Shown in pieces: positions 5,932-9,969 of a stretch of DNA of 9,969 nucleotides. The stretch is taken from contig QWPU01000092.1 of NCBI GenBank assembly GCA_003671065.1, positions 1 through 9,969 of the forward strand. Reading direction: 5' to 3'. The position numbers and the translations under genes were made by a program. The DNA comes from Planctomycetota bacterium (GTDB lineage: Bacteria > Planctomycetota > Phycisphaerae > Phycisphaerales > SM1A02). Position 1 is the stretch's first letter. Each line of letters begins with the position of its first letter. The notes under the pieces were generated by a model. That model saw nothing but the letters and a program-made list of their open reading frames with translations, made no database searches and was not told the origin of the DNA.

Positions 5932-6915
5932 ATGACTCGTGCGTTTCAAGAGACCGCTCTCGCTGCTGATATCGCCGCTGGACTTGCGCGCGTCGGGACA
6001 CTGTTTGATTCGCAGTTGTCGAGCGTGTTCCCTGCGGTGAATGAACTCTGTCGCTATGTCGAGCGCTATCGCGGCAAGATGTTGCGTCCGACGCTCGTGC
6101 TCGTTTCGGGTCTAGCGTTTACCGACGATGGTGAACCACTGCGCGCTGAACACGACATCGTCGCCGCAACTGTCGAGATGATTCACATGGCCACGCTCGT
6201 GCACGACGATGTGCTCGATGAAGCCGCGGTGCGTCGTCGTGGCGAGACGGTGAACTTCTTGCGCGGCAATGAAACCGCTGTCATGCTCGGCGATTACCTC
6301 ATTTCGAACGCCTTCCATCTGTGCTCGCGCGCAGGAAACCCCGCGCTCAATCTGCGTCTTGGTGAAGTGACGAACACGCTGTGCGAAGGCGAACTCGTGC
6401 AACTGTCGCGTCGCCATGATTTGACGCTTGATGAGCACACCTACTTTGAAATTCTTCGACGCAAGACCGCAGTGCTCGTTGGCGCGTCGTGCGAACTCGG
6501 CACGATGCTTGCGAATGGCAGTGCGGCGGAAGTTGCTGCGATGCGCGCCTTTGGCGAGCATTTAGGCATCGCGTTTCAGATTCAAGATGACCTGCTTGAT
6601 TTGCTCGGTGATGAAGCGACGGTTGGAAAATCCATCGGACGCGATCTTGAGAAGGGCAAACTCACGCTGCCGATGATCCTGCATATTGCTGGATCGAGCG
6701 GTTCGCTTCGCGTTGCGGCGATGGATGCGATCGAAGCGAAAGATGGTGCGTCGTTGCGCCGCGTGCTCGCGCGCAGTGGATCGATTGATGCTGCGCGGGA
6801 AAAAGCGATCTCGATTGTGGAGGAGGCGAAAGCGCTTCTTCCTGCGACGAAACGCGCCCATTCACGCGAGTTGCTGCTTGAACTTGCTGATCGTGTTGTT
6901 GCGCGCAATCACTGA
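5932..6915 (+). CDS. Polyprenyl diphosphate synthase (trans-isoprenyl diphosphate synthase family)
   Basis: Protein of 327 residues that would elongate allylic diphosphates with isopentenyl diphosphate to make a long prenyl chain, as used for quinone side chains. It shows RGKMLRP (47-53), the first aspartate-rich motif DDVLD at 92-96 in LVHDDVLDEA, RRRGETVN after it, GDYLISNAF (120-128), a lysine-threonine pair in RRKTAVLVGA, and the second aspartate-rich motif DDLLD at 219-223, followed by GKSIGRDLEKGKLTLP. The fifth residue before the first Asp is Ala87. A small residue there is usual in long-chain rather than farnesyl or geranylgeranyl synthases, so an IspB-like octa- or heptaprenyl product is likely. 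The length fits IspB-type enzymes. Start: GAGGA 7 nt upstream (5920-5924). It converges with the dockerin protein gene at 6932, with only 16 bp between stops and no evident terminator. Confidence 0.93.
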   Translation: MTRAFQETALAADIAAGLARVGTLFDSQLSSVFPAVNELCRYVERYRGKMLRPTLVLVSGLAFTDDGEPLRAEHDIVAATVEMIHMATLVHDDVLDEAAVRRRGETVNFLRGNETAVMLGDYLISNAFHLCSRAGNPALNLRLGEVTNTLCEGELVQLSRRHDLTLDEHTYFEILRRKTAVLVGASCELGTMLANGSAAEVAAMRAFGEHLGIAFQIQDDLLDLLGDEATVGKSIGRDLEKGKLTLPMILHIAGSSGSLRVAAMDAIEAKDGASLRRVLARSGSIDAAREKAISIVEEAKALLPATKRAHSRELLLELADRVVARNH

Positions 6916-6931
6916 AACGAGTTGACGCGGT

Positions 6932-8668
6932 TTAGCCTGTCCAGTGAGAGAGCACGATGGCAAGATCCTTTGCATCGACCGCGCCGCTGCCGTCGATGTC
7001 TGCGTCACCCTTCACTTCACCCCAATGACCGAGGACAGTCGCGAGATCAATCGCGTCAACGGCGCCATCGCGATTGATGTCGCCAGGCGTGATGCACTGC
7101 GCAACGGCTTCGATGCTGCAGAGCGCGTCCCACTCGGTGTCGCAGCAATACGCGTCGATCGTACACACCGCGATACAACACTCGGCGTCTTCACACGCGG
7201 GCGCGTTGTGCGCTGCGAAACAATCGCCCGCGGTCGGTGAACCGCATACCGCGAGGTTTGGACATGCGGCCGCGCAAAACACAGTGGCAATCGCGATGCA
7301 CTGTTCGTCCCATGCAGTCGCGCAGCAATACGCGTCGATGGCGCATGTGCACTTGCTTGTCGCAGCGTCTTCGCATGATGGCGCGCCGACTTCGCAACAG
7401 GCGTGCGCGCTCGCAACTTCGATGAGTTCAATGTCGTCGAAGGTCGCAATGCTCGAGAGACTCGATCCGCTTGCGAAACGAAACCACACCGCGCTTTCGT
7501 GCGCCAAGGGCGCGAGGTCAAGCACAAGCGGCGTGCATCCGCCTGCGTATGAAATCGGCGCGCTCCACAGTGAGGTCCATGTCGTTCCGTTGAGCGACAC
7601 ATCGATCTTTGGTCCAAGCGTTCCCGTTTCTTTCGAATACGAGAATGCCAGCGCAGGCGCATCGCGCGTTGAGAAGTCGATGCACTTGGTAATCGCCGCG
7701 GAGTATGGAAAACCTTGAGAGAACCGCATGGCCATGTCACTGCTCGTCGCGCAGCCAAGGCTCGAGGTGAGAAACGGCGCCGTGCCTTCGCAACGCTCGA
7801 ACACTTCAGGAAACTTCGTGCAGATGCTTCCGCCTGAATAGAGCGTGCCGAAGGTGATGCCGAGCGCGGGCAAGCACGAAGCGCCGCCAGCGCATGATCC
7901 GCAAGCGAATGTTGTGATCTCACTGACGCACTGCGCGTCCCATGAAGTCGTGCAACAAAACGGATCTATCGCGCACACACAACTTGAGACCGCGCTATCG
8001 GCGCAACCCGCGCTACCAACTTCGCAGCAGGGATGACCACCCGACGCGCAACAACCCGTGCGACGAATCACTAGATCATCGATGGTGAGCACGTTGGTGT
8101 TGGCGCCGTGATCAAAGCGAATGTACGCGCCCGTCATGCCGTTGAGCGGGATTGTCGCGGAAAACGACACGCATGTTCCGCCCGTCGTCGTGAGCGCACC
8201 GAGCGTGATCGAAGTGTTTGCACTGCATGATGCAGTGGTCGCATTCGTCGTGCCATACTTCACAACCGTGTTCGTCGCGGCAAACTGCGCGTATGTAAAA
8301 CTGATCTCAATCGCGCTGCAACCTGACGCGCCAGTTGAAACGAGAATCACAGGATCCTCACTGGATGAATCGAGCTTAAGTGCGTTACCTGTTGGGCAGA
8401 AGTTCGAGCCAGTGATCGTCGCGCCTGACACGCACCACAGCACGCGAAACTCACCGCTGCTGTAATCAGGTGGTCCGCTGAAGGAACCGAAATCGCTGCT
8501 GTAGAGATCGCATGATTGCGCGTGCACGCTGCTCGATGCAGCGAATGCTGCGAGCAACGAGAAGATGAAGATGCGTAACGCGCGAGTCAGCACGAACTCA
8601 TTGTGCCACGACTGCGTTGCGCGACAAGTTGAACGAGCCTCTGCGCAGAGAAATGGCCGTGCGCGCAT
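6932..8668 (-). CDS. Secreted modular protein: duplicated beta-sandwich/Cys-module units and dockerin-like C-terminus
   Basis: Protein of 578 residues of unknown function, exported through a signal peptide (hydrophobic 31-45, likely cleavage after VHA before Q51). Modules: beta-rich domain 53-204 ending TIDDLVI; Cys module 206-259; beta-rich domain 270-418 ending TFDDIELIEV; Cys module 424-469; a third Cys module 483-525; then a dockerin-like end (528-578) with two calcium-loop repeats, GDINRDGAVDAIDL and DIDGSGAVDAKDL. The Cys modules share C.CAID.[FY]CC...WD.QC, with the third variant C.IDAYCC..EWDALC. The beta domains look like jelly-roll or lectin-like folds (by pattern only). Start 8668 has AAGGA 7 nt upstream, in the 25-bp gap after the carboxypeptidase gene, so the two are probably co-transcribed. 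A GTG at 8593 would give a more normal signal peptide length, dropping 25 residues that look non-coding. Confidence 0.8.
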   Translation of the reverse strand: MRARPFLCAEARSTCRATQSWHNEFVLTRALRIFIFSLLAAFAASSSVHAQSCDLYSSDFGSFSGPPDYSSGEFRVLWCVSGATITGSNFCPTGNALKLDSSSEDPVILVSTGASGCSAIEISFTYAQFAATNTVVKYGTTNATTASCSANTSITLGALTTTGGTCVSFSATIPLNGMTGAYIRFDHGANTNVLTIDDLVIRRTGCCASGGHPCCEVGSAGCADSAVSSCVCAIDPFCCTTSWDAQCVSEITTFACGSCAGGASCLPALGITFGTLYSGGSICTKFPEVFERCEGTAPFLTSSLGCATSSDMAMRFSQGFPYSAAITKCIDFSTRDAPALAFSYSKETGTLGPKIDVSLNGTTWTSLWSAPISYAGGCTPLVLDLAPLAHESAVWFRFASGSSLSSIATFDDIELIEVASAHACCEVGAPSCEDAATSKCTCAIDAYCCATAWDEQCIAIATVFCAAACPNLAVCGSPTAGDCFAAHNAPACEDAECCIAVCTIDAYCCDTEWDALCSIEAVAQCITPGDINRDGAVDAIDLATVLGHWGEVKGDADIDGSGAVDAKDLAIVLSHWTG

Positions 8669-8693
8669 GCATCATTCCTTCAACCGTTACAGA

Positions 8694-9969
8694 TCAACTC
8701 CAGTTGCCGAGCAACTGCGCGAGATCAGACGCGTCGACGCTGCCATCACCATTGATGTCAGATGGATTGCTCGGGCAGCCCGTCACGGACACACGCACGA
8801 AATCAAACCCAGCTTCAACCACTGAACCTGACGCCAAGTCGCGCGCGACACAACGCACGCGCACCGACGCGCTCGGCGTCACGAAGTTCGCATTCTCCGT
8901 GACATCTTCAAGCAGCACCCACGACGCGCCGCCCATGTTGTTTGAACACCAACGGCGATATGTCAGCACCGCATCCGCATCGCTTGCATTGAGCAGCGGC
9001 GAAGTGAGCGTCCTGGCGCCGCCATCAACATCGGCTGAGCCGAGCGCGCCACCCACTGCACCTTGTCCAATGATGAAGCACATCGCGCCCGCGTCACTCG
9101 AATCATTCTCGGGTTGCGCGGCAGTCGCGATGGGGTCAACACGCGTCCACACGCCGCCCGTCGCAGTATCGCTCGTTGCACCAACGGTCCAGCCCATCGA
9201 AGCTTCGAACGAATCTTCAAAGAGGAGTGGGGATGATGTGACGCTTGCGCTGTAGGCGGTGTTGGGCATCGCAGGAGCGCGCACCATGCCGCGCGCGGTC
9301 GTGCACTCGAAGTAATACTCGACGATCGCGCCGTAATTGTTGGTTGGCAGTGTCGCCGTCGAAACATCCGCAGCAGTCACCACCGCTACTTCGTTGTACG
9401 CACCACTTCCCACTCGCGCAAACGCTCGCTTGGAAAGCACCGCGCTAACTCCTGGCACTGTCGTCGCGCTGAAACGCACTTCAGCAATTTCGTTGTAAGG
9501 CACCAATGTTGGCAGCGCGTCAGGAAATCCAATCACGCAACCAAATGCAGTCGCTTCAATGAGATCAAGCGCAGCAGGAACATTCTCAACACCAGTCGGA
9601 ATGATTTGTTCTGGCGGAAGCACAAACCCCGTTGTTCCCGTATCGCGCAACTCGATCGTCAAACTTGTGATCGCACGATCGCCATACACCCAGTCGACGA
9701 TGCTGCCGCTTGCGATGTAGAGCGTGGTCGCCATTTGTCCTGCGATGTAGGGCTGTCCACCGTTGGCAAAAATCGTTGCCGTCATGCGATCGGCAATCGC
9801 ATCAAACGCAGGCGCTTCAAGTGGCGCGGTGGTGGTGTATATCTAAGGCCACAGCAGGAGTTGGCTGTAACTGTGGTAATCCATGTGGCCCACAATGTTG
9901 GGATGCGCGTAGAAGAAGTCGCGCCACGGCTGCGTTTCTGGCTCGCTAAACGCCGCAGTGCCTCGATAG
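8694..9969 (-). pseudogene. M14 zinc carboxypeptidase with dockerin-like end, interrupted by in-frame TAG; 5' end beyond window
   Basis: The reading frame enters at the right edge with peptidase M14 sequence: FSEPET, then GHMDYHSYSQLLLWP containing the zinc-ligand His of HSYSQ. It meets TAG at 9843-9845, where the family has W/Y-G of PWGYT. It then continues in the same frame with IYTTTAPLEAFDAIADRM, Y...YIASGSIVDWVYGDR (the substrate-binding Tyr region), and TIELRDTGTTGFVLPPEQIIPT with the catalytic Glu. After the catalytic domain come a beta domain (about 80-185 counting from the ATG at 9785), a lectin/MAM-like sandwich beginning DSFEASMGWT, and one dockerin-like repeat, SDINGDGSVDASDL...NWS. 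The piece from ATG 9785 has 363 codons but no ribosome site, no signal peptide and no zinc ligands, so it should not act alone. The rest of the frame is undamaged, pointing to a recent nonsense change, readthrough or a sequence error. Confidence 0.82.
9843..9845 (-). other. In-frame amber codon inside the carboxypeptidase catalytic domain
   Basis: Plus-strand CTA, read TAG on the minus strand, lies between CCT (Pro of LLLWP) and ATA TAC ACC (I-Y-T). Homology to the M14 motif P-[WY]-G-Y-T shows that two codons are altered side by side (expected aromatic-Gly, found stop-Ile) with no change of frame. TAG also ends panC in this window, so this codon is an ordinary stop in this genome. Confidence 0.85.

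Noticed and set aside
9843..9845. Genome-wide reassignment of TAG to an amino acid
   Set aside because: panC ends with TAG at the family's normal C-terminus; the other complete genes use TAA or TGA, so there is no support for recoding.
9786..9969. Programmed frameshift in the carboxypeptidase gene
   Set aside because: Homology upstream and downstream of the TAG is in the same frame, so no frameshift is needed.
1..9969. tRNA, rRNA, CRISPR array, insertion sequence or phage genes
   Set aside because: None recognised on either strand; the only DNA repeats are the short ones listed.

Overview
The window looks like chromosomal DNA of a planctomycete, most likely of the Phycisphaerae type. The clues are two adjacent secreted proteins ending in dockerin-like C-termini (GDIN.DG.VD..DL...L..W) and Cys-rich CC...WD..C modules, a combination I associate with those bacteria. 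This is an inference from protein style, because no rRNA or taxonomic marker is present. The DNA is fairly GC-rich, so many long antisense ORFs exist that I regard as shadows.

Left part (127-2396, minus strand): a compact iron-sulfur assembly operon in the order iscS (cysteine desulfurase), iscU (scaffold), iscA-like A-type carrier. A strong hairpin at 68-95 closes it. No iscR, hscA/hscB or fdx lies within it. Two intergenic gaps carry unusual DNA. Two tandem 33-bp copies of a near-palindrome lie between iscS and iscU. A 9-bp tandem repeat runs into the Shine-Dalgarno of iscA. The IscA-like protein carries a low-complexity insertion of about 30 residues.

Middle part (2569-6915, plus strand): panC (pantothenate synthetase), diverging from iscS; an exported protein with two thioredoxin folds of which only the second has WCGPC; a class I SAM-dependent methyltransferase with basic histone-like ends; and, 18 bp later, a long-chain polyprenyl diphosphate synthase. 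The last two are probably co-transcribed.

Right part (6932-9969, minus strand): two tandem genes for secreted dockerin-type proteins, converging on the prenyl synthase gene. The upstream one is an M14 zinc carboxypeptidase that enters from the right edge and is interrupted by an in-frame TAG at 9843-9845, inside the catalytic domain, although homology continues in the same frame on both sides. The downstream one is a 578-residue protein made of a duplicated beta-sandwich plus Cys-module unit, a third Cys module and a two-repeat dockerin-like end.

Most of the window is housekeeping metabolism (Fe-S assembly, CoA precursor, isoprenoid chain), followed by an extracellular protein locus. The points most worth a second look are the amber-interrupted carboxypeptidase, the repeat elements inside the isc operon, and the modular Cys-rich secreted protein. 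No stretch longer than 300 bases lacks a gene.
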